A DNA stretch of 64,000 nt from Rhizobiales bacterium 2SD (GCA_005502805.1 SCMY01000012.1:124001-188000), one strand, 5' to 3'; positions 1 through 8,838 are shown, numbered from the stretch's first letter. The notes: generated by a model from the sequence alone, not told the origin. Translations and numbers: made by a program.

Positions 1-35
1 GACGAGATCGACCCGATCGGTCGCGGTGATGGATC

Positions 36-67
36 GCGGGGCGCGCCGAAGGCTCGGCACGCCCCGC
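36..67 (-). terminator. GC-rich hairpin downstream of mscL
   Basis: Stem GCGGGGCG (36-43) pairs with CGCCCCGC (60-67). An inner GCCGA/TCGGC pairing extends it to 13 bp with one mismatch. It starts 9 bases past the mscL stop. No T-run follows on the minus strand, so it may be a weak or Rho-assisted terminator, or an mRNA-stabilising 3' hairpin. Confidence 0.5.
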
Positions 68-75
68 GAAAGGCT

Positions 76-492
76 TCAGGCCTTCTGCTTCAGCAGGTCA
101 CGGATCTCACCGAGCAGGACGACATCCTGGGCCGGGGGAGCGGGCTCGGCAGGCTTGGCCTCTTCCTTGCGCTTGAGCTTGTTGATCCCCTTGACCACCA
201 TGAACAGCACGAAGGCGATGATCATGAAATTGACGGCGATGGTGAGGAAGTTGCCATAGGCCAGCACGGCGCCCTGCTTCTTCGCATCGGCGAGCACCGG
301 GGAGGTGACGGCGCTGTTGAGGCCGATGAAGTAGTTGGAGAAGTCGACGCTGCCGATGGCGCCGATCATCGGCATGATGATGTCGCCGACGAGCGATTCG
401 ACGATCTTGCCGAAAGCCGCGCCGATGATCACGCCGATGGCGAGATCGACGACATTGCCCTTCAGGGCAAATTCCTTGAATTCCTTGATCAT
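76..492 (-). CDS. mscL: Large-conductance mechanosensitive channel MscL
   Basis: MscL is a homopentameric inner-membrane channel that opens under membrane tension and releases solutes during hypo-osmotic shock. At 138 aa it has the usual family length. The start [20 protein letters not shown] is the classic MscL N-terminal amphipathic helix running into TM1 (about 15-45). TM2 lies at about 75-100 ([18 protein letters not shown]). It is followed by the charged KLKRKEE segment, a short Pro/Ala linker and the C-terminal helical bundle ([11 protein letters not shown]). GGAAAGG sits just upstream of the ATG. It is monocistronic, with a hairpin behind it. The identification is secure. Confidence 0.97.
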   Translation of the reverse strand: MIKEFKEFALKGNVVDLAIGVIIGAAFGKIVESLVGDIIMPMIGAIGSVDFSNYFIGLNSAVTSPVLADAKKQGAVLAYGNFLTIAVNFMIIAFVLFMVVKGINKLKRKEEAKPAEPAPPAQDVVLLGEIRDLLKQKA

Positions 493-680
493 GGCGCGCC
501 TTTCCGAATGCCTGGCCAGTCTTCGACATCACGCTGCGCAATGCCGCCCCCGCCTGCACGCTAGACCAGCGACACTCATCGTGGAAACAGGATTCCGGCC
601 GTTTTCCTCGGGATTTCATCCGAGAAGGCGGGCTTCCGGCCCTAGATCATCCACAATGCGAAGGTCGAGTGACGGCGAAC

Positions 681-710
681 GCTGCGGCAGACGTCCCGAC
701 CTGCCGCAGC
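681..710 (-). terminator. Perfect 10-bp hairpin after the MRJP-like gene
   Basis: GCTGCGGCAG (681-690) and CTGCCGCAGC (701-710) form a perfect stem around a 10-nt loop, 11 bases past the stop of the gene at 722. There is no T-tract. It is probably a 3' end or stabilising structure. The rest of 493-721 holds only the mscL upstream region. Confidence 0.45.
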
Positions 711-721
711 ACCCGCCCTGC

Positions 722-1855
722 TCAATGCCCGATCCGGCCGGGAGCCAGGGGCTTGAAGCGGAAGATGTAATAGGGTGCCCTGTTCAGAGCCTTGCCGTCG
801 TTGAACAGCGCCGCCAGAGGCAACTGCGCCGCCGAGACATACATGAAGCCATCAGGCGAGTAGCTTACGCCGTCGGGCCAGCTCAGCCCCTCATGCGTCG
901 CGAAGCGCCGGTACTGCCGGCCTTCGGCGGGAATGACGCCGACCGCTTTCGCCTCGACCTCGGTCAGATAGAGATTGCCCCTGGCGTCGAGCGAGAAGCC
1001 GCCATTGTTCGGCTTCGCGGCATAACGCTCGACCTTGGCGCCGAGTTCGGCATCGCCGAGCCGCTCGTCGATCAGGTCGGCGATGCGCAGGCGATAGACG
1101 CTCGTGCCACTCAGCGGGGCGTAGTAGAGCCAGCGGAAGTCCTTGTCAGCCGCGATGCCGTCGGCACCGACCTTGATCGCCACCGGCTTGCCGTCCTTGC
1201 CCGGCAAGGTCAGGTCCCTGCCTTCGACCGTGATCGGCCGGTCCTCCGGCTTGGTGGTGGCATGCCCTTGCAGCACGCGGCGCGCTGCGCCGGTATCCAT
1301 GTCGACGACGACCAGCGCCGCCTTGCTGCCGTCGCCGCCCGGGCCGATCCCCTCGTCAGCGATGTAGAACTTGCGGTTCTTGAGATCGACGACGAAGTCG
1401 TTGTGCTGCGATTCCGGCAGCGAGGCCGGGGCTGGGATGTAGTAGATTCTGTGTAGCCGGTTACGTTTGGCGTCCCAGCCGACGAGCTTCGGCGTCAACG
1501 GCGTGCGCTGCCCCATGTCCATTAGCCAGATAATGCCGTTCTCGTCGCCGCGCAGGCCGAGCACGCTGTCGAGATAGTGGTCGGTGCCCGCACGCGGCGT
1601 GTTCCAGCTCGCATCCGGGAACGGCCTAAATGATTTCCGGTCCGGATTGAGCTCGGCGACGCGGATGTCGGGGGAGAAGAACGGGTGATGGCTGAAGATC
1701 ACCCGCTTGTCCGGCGTGAAGGTGATGTTGCCGACCTCCTGGCGCAGTTCGGCGAATATCTCCGCCTTCACCGGCTCCGCAGCCTTCTGGGCTTGGGCGC
1801 CGTGAGGGGTCGCCAGGAAACCGGCTGCGATTGCGGCCGTGATGACGATACGCAT
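722..1855 (-). CDS. Secreted major-royal-jelly/yellow-family protein
   Basis: The 377-aa protein begins with a signal peptide (MRIVITAAIAAGFLATPHGAQA, cleavage near A22). The rest looks like a six-bladed beta-propeller of the MRJP/yellow family, whose bacterial members are often labelled L-dopachrome-tautomerase-related. Supporting blocks are SVLGLRGDENGIIWLMDMG, HNDFVVDLKNRKFYIADEG, GADGIAADKDFRWLYYAPLS, NNGGFSLDARGNLYLTEVE and LSWPDGVSYSPDGFMYVSAA, which read as propeller blade motifs. It is probably periplasmic. The substrate is unknown, and tautomerase activity should not be assumed. It stands alone, with a hairpin 11 bases past the stop. Confidence 0.8.
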   Translation of the reverse strand: MRIVITAAIAAGFLATPHGAQAQKAAEPVKAEIFAELRQEVGNITFTPDKRVIFSHHPFFSPDIRVAELNPDRKSFRPFPDASWNTPRAGTDHYLDSVLGLRGDENGIIWLMDMGQRTPLTPKLVGWDAKRNRLHRIYYIPAPASLPESQHNDFVVDLKNRKFYIADEGIGPGGDGSKAALVVVDMDTGAARRVLQGHATTKPEDRPITVEGRDLTLPGKDGKPVAIKVGADGIAADKDFRWLYYAPLSGTSVYRLRIADLIDERLGDAELGAKVERYAAKPNNGGFSLDARGNLYLTEVEAKAVGVIPAEGRQYRRFATHEGLSWPDGVSYSPDGFMYVSAAQLPLAALFNDGKALNRAPYYIFRFKPLAPGRIGH

Positions 1856-1877
1856 GGTTCACCCTCGCCGTTTGTTT

Positions 1878-2891
1878 TCAGAAGCCTTCGAGAACGATCT
1901 TGCCCTTCGCCTTGCCGCTTTCGAGCAGGGCGTGGGCGCGCTTCAGGTTCGCCGCGTCGATCTTGCCGAAATGCTCGCCGAGCGTGGTCTTGAGCGTGCC
2001 GGCGTCGACCATGGCGCTGACCTCATTGAGCAGGACGTGCTGAGCCTCGATGTCGGCGGTGCCAAAAATGGAACGCGTGAACATCAGCTCCCAATGCAAC
2101 GAGACGCTCTTGCGCTTGAGCTTCATCACGTCGATCGGCTCGGGATCGTCGATCAGGCCGAAGCGACCCTGCGGCGCGATCAGCTCGACGATCTCGTCGA
2201 AATGCCGGTCGGTCTGCGTGGTCGAGAAGACGAAGCTCGGCGCGCCGATGCCAAGCGCAGCGACCTGAGCGGCCAGCGGCCTGGTGTGGTCGACGACATG
2301 ATCGGCGCCGAGCTCCCTGACCCAGGCCTGCGTTTCTGGCCGCGAGGCGGTCGCGATCACCGTGACATCGCTGAGCCGTTTGGCGAGCTGGATCGCGATC
2401 GAGCCGACGCCGCCGGCGCCGCCGACGATCAGTAGCGCATTCGCCGCACCCGGAACCGGTCGGCGGATGTCGAGCCGGTCGAACAGCGCCTCCCAAGCGG
2501 TGATCGCGGTCAGCGGCAACGCCGCAGCTTCCGCGACCGAGAGCGAAGCCGGCCGGCGCCCGACGATGCGCTCATCGACCAGATGGTATTCGGCATTCGT
2601 ACCCGGGCGGCCGATCGCGCCGGCGTAGAAGACCTTGTCGCCCGGCTTGAACAGCGTCGCATCGCGGCCGACCGCCTCGACGATACCGGCCGCATCCCAG
2701 CCGAGGACTTTCACGCCGTCCGCGTCGGGCTGCGAGCGCAGGCGCATCTTGGTGTCGACCGGATTGACCGAGACCGCCTCGACCCTGACGAGCAGGTCGC
2801 GACCAGAGGCCGTCGGTTTGTCGAGCGTGAGGTCGAGCAGCGCCTCGGGATGCTCGATCGGATGGGATGCGCGGTAGCCGACGGCCTTCAT
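1878..2891 (-). CDS. Zinc-type alcohol dehydrogenase / NADPH:quinone reductase-like MDR
   Basis: A 337-aa MDR-superfamily oxidoreductase. The N-terminal GroES-like domain contains VEAVSVNPVDTKMR and VLGWDAAGIVEAVG. The Rossmann domain carries LLIVGGAGGVGSIAIQLAKR. The catalytic zinc cysteines are missing, as in the quinone-reductase/ZADH branch, so it probably reduces quinones or enones with NADPH. The ATG at 2891 was chosen because AGGAG lies 6 bases upstream. The frame stays open for over 2 kb upstream, but that is the antisense of the kinase gene. It is divergent from the HxlR gene at 2988, its likely regulator. Confidence 0.88.
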   Translation of the reverse strand: MKAVGYRASHPIEHPEALLDLTLDKPTASGRDLLVRVEAVSVNPVDTKMRLRSQPDADGVKVLGWDAAGIVEAVGRDATLFKPGDKVFYAGAIGRPGTNAEYHLVDERIVGRRPASLSVAEAAALPLTAITAWEALFDRLDIRRPVPGAANALLIVGGAGGVGSIAIQLAKRLSDVTVIATASRPETQAWVRELGADHVVDHTRPLAAQVAALGIGAPSFVFSTTQTDRHFDEIVELIAPQGRFGLIDDPEPIDVMKLKRKSVSLHWELMFTRSIFGTADIEAQHVLLNEVSAMVDAGTLKTTLGEHFGKIDAANLKRAHALLESGKAKGKIVLEGF

Positions 2892-2960
2892 CGGAATATC
2901 TCCTGTTGAAGGCCAGCAAATACGGTTATGCTTCCAAGCTGCAATACGCACAAATTGGAC

Positions 2961-2983
2961 CAGTAGTATCAGAATGGATACTG
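2961..2983. promoter_or_regulatory. Candidate HxlR operator between divergent genes
   Basis: AGTATC (2965-2970) and GATACT (2977-2982) form an inverted repeat with a 6-bp spacer. CAGTA (2961-2965) and TACTG (2979-2983) form an overlapping one. The dyad lies in the 96-bp divergent gap, 5 bp before the HxlR start codon and about 70 bp from the dehydrogenase start. That fits autoregulation plus control of the partner. The placement is inferred. Confidence 0.5.
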
Positions 2984-2987
2984 TCGG

Positions 2988-3344
2988 ATGCTGAAGACGA
3001 AGAAGCGCTACGATTGCGCCGCCGGTTGCCCGGTCGAGGCCACGCTCGATCTGATCGACGGCAAGTGGAAGGGCGTGATCATCTACCACCTGCTCTCGGG
3101 CACGCTGCGCTTCAACGAAATCCGCCGGAAGCTGCCGAGCGCGACGCAGCGCATGCTCACCCGGCAATTGCGCGAGCTGGAAGAGTGCGGGCTCGTCCTG
3201 CGCACGGTCTATGCCCAGGTCCCGCCACGCGTCGACTACGCCCTGACCGAGGAAGGCCGTTCGCTGGAGCAGATAGTCCGCGCCATGCACGCCTGGGGTG
3301 AACGACGCATGGAACGGCAGGCGCAGGTACCGACAGCCGCCTGA
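2988..3344 (+). CDS. HxlR-family transcriptional regulator
   Basis: A 118-aa winged-helix regulator with the HxlR signature: CPVEATLDLIDGKWKGVIIYHL, then LRFNEIRRKLP, MLTRQLRELEECGLV and the wing VPPRVDYALTEEG. Cys10 and Cys14 lie at the N-terminal position where many HxlR/QorR/YodB proteins sense quinones or disulfide stress. That location fits the quinone-reductase-like gene divergent from it. A redox switch is inferred from family knowledge and not shown here. A dyad operator candidate overlaps its 5' region. Confidence 0.9.
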   Translation: MLKTKKRYDCAAGCPVEATLDLIDGKWKGVIIYHLLSGTLRFNEIRRKLPSATQRMLTRQLRELEECGLVLRTVYAQVPPRVDYALTEEGRSLEQIVRAMHAWGERRMERQAQVPTAA

Positions 3345-3422
3345 GGACAGGCCGAAAGGCCGATGGCGGCGGCGGCGCTGCGGCGATAGATTTGCCGGCG
3401 AGCGCCGTTGCAAGGAGGTGGG

Positions 3423-6400
3423 ATGCTCCCGGCCTGGTCCGTTGTCCTGAGCGCACTCGGCTATCTCTGCGTGCTGTTCGCGATCGCCCATCTCGCGGAC
3501 ACGGCCGGTCGCCGCCTGATGAGCGGGCGGGCGCGGACCACGATCTATGCGCTGGCGCTCGGGGTCTACTGCACCTCCTGGACCTTCTACGGCTCGGTCG
3601 GCTTCGCCAATCGGGCCGGCTTCGACTTCCTCGGCATCTATGTCGGCCCGGCGCTGGTGATCGGGCTGGGCCACCGTTTCGTCGCCCGCATCGTCGGCAT
3701 CGCCAAATCGCAGAACATCACCTCGATCGCCGACTTCGTCGGCGCGCGCTACGGCAAGAGCGAGCGGGTCGCGGCGCTGGTCTGCATCGTCGCGGTGGTC
3801 GGCGCCCTGCCCTATATCGCCCTGCAATTGAAGGCAGTGGCGAACTCGCTCTCGGTGTTCTTCGCCGCGGCCGGCGGCCCGCCGCCGATGACCGACATGC
3901 CGGTGCTGAGCGACCTCGCCTTCCTGGTCGCCCTGGTGCTCGCCGGCTTCGCCTGCGCCTTCGGCACGCGCCATATCGACGCCACCGAGCATCAGGACGG
4001 GCTGGTGCTGGCGATCGCGGCGGAATCGCTGGTCAAGCTCGTCGCCTTCCTCGCGCTCGGCGTCTTCGTCGTCTACGGCCTGTTCGACGGCGCCGGCGAC
4101 CTCTTCGCCCAGGCGGCACGGGCTGCCGGCGACAGGCCGCCGATCTGGGACCGGACCTCGAGCTGGCCGATGTTCCTGACGCTGACGGCGCTGTCCTCCT
4201 GCGCCGCGCTGCTGCTGGCCCGGCAGTTCCACATGGCGATCGTCGAGAACCGCGATGTCCGCGACGTGCGCCGTGCCGCCTGGATGTTCCCGCTCTATCT
4301 CGTGCTGATCAACCTGTTCGTGCTGCCGCTGGCAGCCGCCGGCGAGGTCCTCCTGCCGGGCTCGGGCGTCGATCGCGACATGACCGTGCTGCTGCTGCCG
4401 CTGGAGAAACAGGCCGGCCTGATCGCTCTCTTCGTCTTCATCGGCGGGCTCTCGGCGGGAACGGCGATGGTGATCGTCGCCTCGGTCGCGCTGGCGATCA
4501 TGATCTCGAACCACCTCGTCACCCCGCTGCTGCTGCGCGGGCGCGGCGTCAGCGTCGATCCCGAGCAGGCCGCTGCACTGCTCGAGGGCGGCGGGCGCCG
4601 TCGCAACAGCTCGACGGGCGGCGATCTCGGCTCGCAGGTGGTGCATATCCGGCGGCTCGCGATCGTCGCGGTGATCCTGCTCGGCTATGCCTATTACCGG
4701 GCAGCGGGCGAAGCCGCGCTGGTTTCGATCGGCCTGCTCTCCTTCGCCGCCACCGCGCAGATCGCGCCGGCCTTCTTCGGCGGACTGATCTGGCGGCGCG
4801 GCACGGCGCTCGGGGCCGCGGCCGGTCTGTCGGCGGGCCTGCTGACCTGGCTCTATACCCTGCTGATGCCGAGCCTCGCTCTGCCGGGCGGCTATTGGTC
4901 GGAAATCGTCGAGCACGGGCCGCTCGGCATCGCCGCCCTGCGGCCGGAGGCCCTGTTCGGCCTGTCGCTGCCTGCTCTCCCCCACGGCGTGCTCTGGAGC
5001 CTCGGCATCAATCTCCTCTGCTATGTCGGCTTCTCGATGCTGCGGCCAGCGAGCGCGATGGAGCGGCTGCAGGCCAACGCCTTCGTCGAGTCCGATCGGG
5101 CGACCATGGCGCAGTCCTTCTCGCTCTGGCGCTCCAGCGTCACCGAGGCAGAGCTGCAATCGACCATCGGGCGCTATCTCGGCCAGGAACGCACGCAGCG
5201 CGCTTTCGAGGGCTTCGCCCATTCGCGCGGCGAGGTGCTGAACGGCACGCGCGAAGCCGACATCCACATGCTGCGCTTCGGCGAGCACCTGCTGTCATCG
5301 GCGATCGGCGCGGCCTCCTCCCGGCTCGTGCTGTCGCTGCTGTTGAAGCGGCGCAACCTCTCGACCGAGGCCGCCTTCAAGCTGCTCGACGACGCCTCGG
5401 CGGCGCTGCAATACAATCGCGACATCCTTCAGAACGGCCTAGACCATGCCGGCCAGGGCATCACCGTGCTCGACCGCGACCTGCGCCTGCTCGCCTGGAA
5501 CAAGGCCTTCATCCAGCTCTACGACCTGCCACCTTCGCTGGTGCGCTTCGGCACCGGGCTCGACGAGATCGTGCGCTACAATGCCCAGCGCGGCGCCTAT
5601 GGCGCCGGCCCGCAGGACGAGTTGATGGCCGCTCGACTGGAGAGCTTCATCAATGATCGCGAGCCGGTCAGGCTCAGGCTCTACCCGTCCAAGAACGTGA
5701 TCGAGATCCGCTCGAACCCACTCCCCGACGGCGGCATCGTCACGACCTATACCGACATCACCGACTCGGTCGCGGCCGAGGAGGAGCTGGAGCGCACCAA
5801 CGAGACGCTGGAAAAGCGCGTCGCCGAGCGCACCGAGGAGATCAGGCACGTCAACACCGAATTGCAGCGCGCCAAAGCCGAAGCCGACGAGGCCAATGCC
5901 TCGAAGACACGTTTCCTCGCCGCCGCCAGTCACGACATCCTGCAGCCGCTGAACGCAGCCCGGCTCTACGCTTCCGCTCTGGTCGAGCGCGATCGCGGCA
6001 GCGCGCAGCCCGATCTCGCCGAGAACATCGACGCCTCGCTCGACGCAGTCGAGGAGATCCTGACCGCCCTGCTCGAAATCTCCAGGCTCGACGGCGGTGC
6101 GCTCAAGCCCGAGATCGGCGCCTTCCGCCTCGACGAACTGATGCGCCAGCTCCAGCGCGAATTCGAGCCGAGCGCCCAGGAGAAAGGACTCAAGCTCGCC
6201 TTCGTTGCAACCGGGGCAACCATCCGCTCCGACCGACGCCTGCTGCGCCGCCTCCTGCAGAACCTGATCTCGAATGCGATCAAGTACACGCCGAGCGGCA
6301 AGGTGCTGGTCGGCTGCCGCCGGCGCGAGGGCCAAGTCGCGATCGAGGTGCTCGACACCGGGCTCGGCATTCCCGCGAGCAAGCAGAAGACCGTGTTCCG

Positions 6401-7001
6401 CGAGTTCCAGCGCCTCGACCAGGGCGCCAAAGTGGCGCGCGGCCTCGGCCTCGGCCTCTCGATCGTCGAGCGGATCGCGCGCACGCTCGACCACAAGCTC
6501 GCCCTCGCCTCGACGCCGGGGCGCGGCACGCGCTTCTCGATCCTGGTGCCGCGCGCCGCGCCGCTGCCGGCGATGGCGACGACGGCGGCAGCACGCAGCG
6601 CTCCCTCCAGCAGCCAACTGGCCGGCCTCAAGCTGCTCGCCATCGACAACGAGCCGGCGATTCTCGACGGCATGCGCCTCCTGCTCGGCGGCTGGGGCTG
6701 CAAGGTCGAGACCGCAGGTGATCTCGACGAGGCGTCCGCCGTCATTGCCGCCAGCGGCGTGCCGGACGTGCTGATCGCCGACTACCATCTCGACCATGGC
6801 GAGAACGGTATCGCGTTGATCTCGGCGCTGCGGCAAAGCGTCGGCGGGCTGCCGGCGATCCTCCTGACAGCGGACCGCTCGCCCGAGGTGCGAGAGGAAG
6901 CGGCGGCGCTCGACATCCATGTGCTGAACAAGCCGCTCAAGCCCGGCGCCTTGCGGGCGCTGCTGGCGCAATGGCGCGCGACGCGGCTGGCGGCGGAGTA
7001 G
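3423..7001 (+). CDS. SSS-transporter/PAS hybrid histidine kinase-response regulator
   Basis: A 1192-aa multidomain sensor. The first ~550 residues are a sodium:solute-symporter-like membrane domain with about a dozen TM segments (for example ALGVYCTSWTFYGSVG and IAKSQNITSIADFVGARYGK). Next come a PAS_7-type domain (~670-790; GLDHAGQGITVLDRDLRLLAWN), a coiled coil, HisKA with phospho-acceptor His837 (AAASHDILQPLNAARLYAS), HATPase (N-box LLQNLISNAIKYT, G-boxes GLGIP and GLGLGLSIV) and a receiver with phospho-acceptor Asp1120 (IADYHLDHGENG). This is the CbrA/NahK-like architecture. AAGGAGG 4 bases upstream fixes the ATG at 3423; a TTG five codons earlier is less likely. No separate response regulator is adjacent. 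The signal is unknown. Confidence 0.92.
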   Translation: MLPAWSVVLSALGYLCVLFAIAHLADTAGRRLMSGRARTTIYALALGVYCTSWTFYGSVGFANRAGFDFLGIYVGPALVIGLGHRFVARIVGIAKSQNITSIADFVGARYGKSERVAALVCIVAVVGALPYIALQLKAVANSLSVFFAAAGGPPPMTDMPVLSDLAFLVALVLAGFACAFGTRHIDATEHQDGLVLAIAAESLVKLVAFLALGVFVVYGLFDGAGDLFAQAARAAGDRPPIWDRTSSWPMFLTLTALSSCAALLLARQFHMAIVENRDVRDVRRAAWMFPLYLVLINLFVLPLAAAGEVLLPGSGVDRDMTVLLLPLEKQAGLIALFVFIGGLSAGTAMVIVASVALAIMISNHLVTPLLLRGRGVSVDPEQAAALLEGGGRRRNSSTGGDLGSQVVHIRRLAIVAVILLGYAYYRAAGEAALVSIGLLSFAATAQIAPAFFGGLIWRRGTALGAAAGLSAGLLTWLYTLLMPSLALPGGYWSEIVEHGPLGIAALRPEALFGLSLPALPHGVLWSLGINLLCYVGFSMLRPASAMERLQANAFVESDRATMAQSFSLWRSSVTEAELQSTIGRYLGQERTQRAFEGFAHSRGEVLNGTREADIHMLRFGEHLLSSAIGAASSRLVLSLLLKRRNLSTEAAFKLLDDASAALQYNRDILQNGLDHAGQGITVLDRDLRLLAWNKAFIQLYDLPPSLVRFGTGLDEIVRYNAQRGAYGAGPQDELMAARLESFINDREPVRLRLYPSKNVIEIRSNPLPDGGIVTTYTDITDSVAAEEELERTNETLEKRVAERTEEIRHVNTELQRAKAEADEANASKTRFLAAASHDILQPLNAARLYASALVERDRGSAQPDLAENIDASLDAVEEILTALLEISRLDGGALKPEIGAFRLDELMRQLQREFEPSAQEKGLKLAFVATGATIRSDRRLLRRLLQNLISNAIKYTPSGKVLVGCRRREGQVAIEVLDTGLGIPASKQKTVFREFQRLDQGAKVARGLGLGLSIVERIARTLDHKLALASTPGRGTRFSILVPRAAPLPAMATTAAARSAPSSSQLAGLKLLAIDNEPAILDGMRLLLGGWGCKVETAGDLDEASAVIAASGVPDVLIADYHLDHGENGIALISALRQSVGGLPAILLTADRSPEVREEAAALDIHVLNKPLKPGALRALLAQWRATRLAAE

Positions 7002-7008
7002 GGAGACG

Positions 7009-7096
7009 CGTCATGCTCGGGCCGAAAGGGGCTCCGGCCAGCGCCTTCTCGTCATGAGATTCTCGGGTCTGCGCTTCGCTCCGCCCGAGAATGACG
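7009..7096 (-). repeat. Extragenic composite hairpin repeat, copy 1 (inverted)
   Basis: ATTCTCGGG (7059-7067) and CCCGAGAAT (7084-7092) form a hairpin that fills the gap between convergent genes. Its reverse complement matches 61397-61440: both arms are 16 nt, nearly identical, and separated by 13-nt loops of different sequence. The adjoining CGTCATGCTCGGGCC (7009-7023) matches the outer end of the second hairpin at 61449-61475 in 14 of 15 bases. This is a REP-like extragenic family, which could also serve as a bidirectional terminator here. Confidence 0.75.
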
Positions 7097-7101
7097 GCGC
7101 A

Positions 7102-7665
7102 CTACGGCTCCACCGCTGCCCCGGCCTGCCGCATCGCCTCCTCGGCCGCGAGAAAAGCCGCGACCTCGGAGCTCGGTTCCGGGCTCTCCGCCGTGACGCC
7201 CATCTCGGAGAAGAGGCGCGCTGCCGGCACATAGGCCCGGCCCTTGCGATCGTAGAGCGCCGCCCGAACGAGCGCGACCGCGGCGACGATCTCCTTGCCG
7301 TCGCGGCCGTCGGCAAGGATCCGGTGCTGGATCACGACCCAGCCCTCGCTCCAGCACAATAGCCGCGTCTCCAGCCTGAGCGACCGGAACAGGCGGACCT
7401 CGCGGCGGAAGCGGATGGTGCCGCAATTGACCACCGGCACCCAGCCATGGCGCAGGATCGCGCGCCACAGGCCGCTGCGCAGCATCAGATCGGCGCGGCC
7501 GAGATCCATCAGCCCCCAATAGCGGGCATTGTTCATGTGCAGGCTGGTGTCGAGATCGTGGAACCAGACCCTGAAAGGCAGGATCGAGGCCTCGAAGGGC
7601 GGCTTCAGCTTGGGCACGAAGGGCCGCGTCAGCAGAAGCCAGATCAGGCGGAACCAGAGATTCAT
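7102..7665 (-). CDS. Thioesterase-like (4HBT_2 / THEM6-type) protein
   Basis: A 187-aa hot-dog-fold protein. The segment FHDLDTSLHMNNARYWGLMDLGRADLM is the 4HBT_2/THEM6 signature, the usual acyl-CoA thioesterase motif with Asp and the HMNNARY helix. Strands follow: NCGTIRFRREVRLFRSLRLETRLLCW, then WVVIQHRIL and AAVALVRAALYDRKGR. An N-terminal hydrophobic helix (LWFRLIWLLLTRPF) suggests membrane association. The acyl substrate cannot be inferred. I used the ATG at 7665; in-frame sequence further upstream lacks family features. Confidence 0.8.
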   Translation of the reverse strand: MNLWFRLIWLLLTRPFVPKLKPPFEASILPFRVWFHDLDTSLHMNNARYWGLMDLGRADLMLRSGLWRAILRHGWVPVVNCGTIRFRREVRLFRSLRLETRLLCWSEGWVVIQHRILADGRDGKEIVAAVALVRAALYDRKGRAYVPAARLFSEMGVTAESPEPSSEVAAFLAAEEAMRQAGAAVEP

Positions 7666-7883
7666 GACGGCGTCCCGGAGAAGATAGTTCAGTTGTAAAC
7701 ATTTTTGCGCCTGCGCCAAACCCTCCACTCCAGAGGATTTGAACGCGCGCTCCATCTCGGCCCAGACTGGAAAAATTCGAATGCTGCGCTGCACGATCCT
7801 GCGGCTCAGGACGTCACCACAGCGCCGCCATGCGGGCAAAGCGGGATCACGCGCAAGATCATGCTTGCCAAGCGCTCTTTTTC

Positions 7884-7899
7884 CGCAGAAACATCTGCG
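7884..7899. promoter_or_regulatory. Dyad upstream of the Lrp gene
   Basis: CGCAGA-AACA-TCTGCG is a perfect 6-bp dyad, 53 bp before the Lrp start. It is flanked by two imperfect CGCT/TTTCCGC direct repeats. It could be an Lrp autoregulatory site. The rest of 7666-7952 shows no other gene or clear signal. Confidence 0.35.
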
Positions 7900-7952
7900 C
7901 TTTCCGCCGGTAGCCTCAAGGCCGAGCCGGCCCACGGGACGATGCTCCAGCG

Positions 7953-8417
7953 ATGCAGATCGAACTCGATTCGCGCGACAGGACGATCCTGCGCATCCTC
8001 CAAAAGGATGGCCGGATCACCAATTCGGACTTGGCCGAGAAGGTGCACCTCTCGCCTTCCGCCTGCCTGCGCCGCGTGCGCCAGCTCGAGGAGAGCGGGC
8101 TGATCCGCGGCTATGTGATGATGCTCGACGAACGCATCGCCGGCTTCCCCGGCACCGCCTTCGTCTTCGTCACGCTCGACCAGCAGGGCCGCGCCTCGCT
8201 GGAGAGCTTCGAGAAGGCGGTGCAGGACCTGCCTGAGATCCTCGAATGCCACCTGCTCGCCGGGGCGCACGATTATCTGATGCGGGTGATCTATCGCGAC
8301 AGCGCCGATTTCGAGCGCATTCACACCGACATCATCACGCAATTGCCGGGCGTCACCCGTGTGCAGTCGACCCTGACGCTGCGCACGATCAAGAAGACCT
8401 CGTCGCTGCCGATGTGA
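7953..8417 (+). CDS. Lrp/AsnC-family transcriptional regulator
   Basis: A 154-aa feast/famine regulator. The N-terminal HTH reads LDSRDRTILRILQKDGRITNSDLAEKVHLSPSACLRRVRQLEESGLIRGY. The C-terminal RAM/AsnC ligand domain spans ~70-150, with CHLLAGAHDYLMRVIYRD and LPGVTRVQSTLTLRTIKKTSSLP. These are canonical Lrp features, and dimers or octamers binding an amino acid would be expected. No divergent amino-acid gene is adjacent. The thioesterase lies on the other strand 287 bp away, so the target is unclear. Confidence 0.95.
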   Translation: MQIELDSRDRTILRILQKDGRITNSDLAEKVHLSPSACLRRVRQLEESGLIRGYVMMLDERIAGFPGTAFVFVTLDQQGRASLESFEKAVQDLPEILECHLLAGAHDYLMRVIYRDSADFERIHTDIITQLPGVTRVQSTLTLRTIKKTSSLPM

Positions 8418-8520
8418 GAGCCGGGGTTGCGGGAGCGGGCGTCAGAGCCGATAACGGCCGCTCAGTGAAGCAGGTTCGCTTCGATCGAATCGCCGATTTG
8501 CTTGACCCCTTTGTTTTGAC

Positions 8521-8564
8521 GCAATTCCGGACGCAAAACCGCTTCGCACTTTTGCTGGAATTGC
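8521..8564 (+). repeat. Extragenic hairpin repeat, core type B, arm variant 1
   Basis: The outer arms GCAATTCC (8521-8528) and GGAATTGC (8557-8564) enclose inner arms GCAAAA (8533-8538) and TTTTGC (8550-8555). The core ACGCAAAACCGC..CACTTTTGCT closely matches the reverse complement of the core at 27241-27288, while the outer arms are unrelated. It ends 16 bases before the xseB start, so it will be in the xseB leader if transcription starts further upstream. Confidence 0.7.
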
Positions 8565-8580
8565 TTTGGGAATCGCGCCC

Positions 8581-8838
8581 GTGACCGACGCCAAGACCAA
8601 TGCCGATGTCGCCGGCCTGCCTTTCGAGGCGGCCCTGAAGGAGCTGGAAGGCATTGTCGCCCGGCTCGAACGCGGCGACGTGGCGCTCGAAGAATCGATC
8701 GATATCTACACCCGCGGCGAGGCGCTGAAAGCGCGCTGCGACGCGCTGCTGAAGCAGGCCGAGGCGCGGATCGAGAAGATCACGCTCGGGGCCGACGGCA
8801 AGCCCACCGGTACCCAGCCGCTCGACGTCGGGAACTAG
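8581..8838 (+). CDS. xseB: Exodeoxyribonuclease VII small subunit
   Basis: XseB is the small subunit of exonuclease VII and packs around XseA, which degrades single-stranded DNA into oligonucleotides. The 85-aa protein has the family pattern: [56 protein letters not shown] chose GTG at 8581 ([12 protein letters not shown]); a TTG five codons upstream is possible, and neither has a strong SD. The partner xseA is not in the window. The next gene starts 23 bp downstream. Confidence 0.93.
   Translation: MTDAKTNADVAGLPFEAALKELEGIVARLERGDVALEESIDIYTRGEALKARCDALLKQAEARIEKITLGADGKPTGTQPLDVGN

Noticed and set aside
3345-3422. GGCC-GAAA-GGCC tetraloop stem after the HxlR gene as a terminator
   Set aside because: A four-base-pair stem without a T-tract is too weak to call.
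2892-5288. A very long minus-strand open frame continuous with the dehydrogenase gene
   Set aside because: It is the antisense of the hybrid kinase, rich in Arg/Gln/Ala repeats with no domain motif, while the ATG at 2891 has an SD and begins the family sequence.
5439-6971. 510-codon minus-strand open frame over the kinase C-terminus
   Set aside because: Antisense of HisKA/HATPase/REC sequence with low-complexity composition. High GC keeps several frames open.
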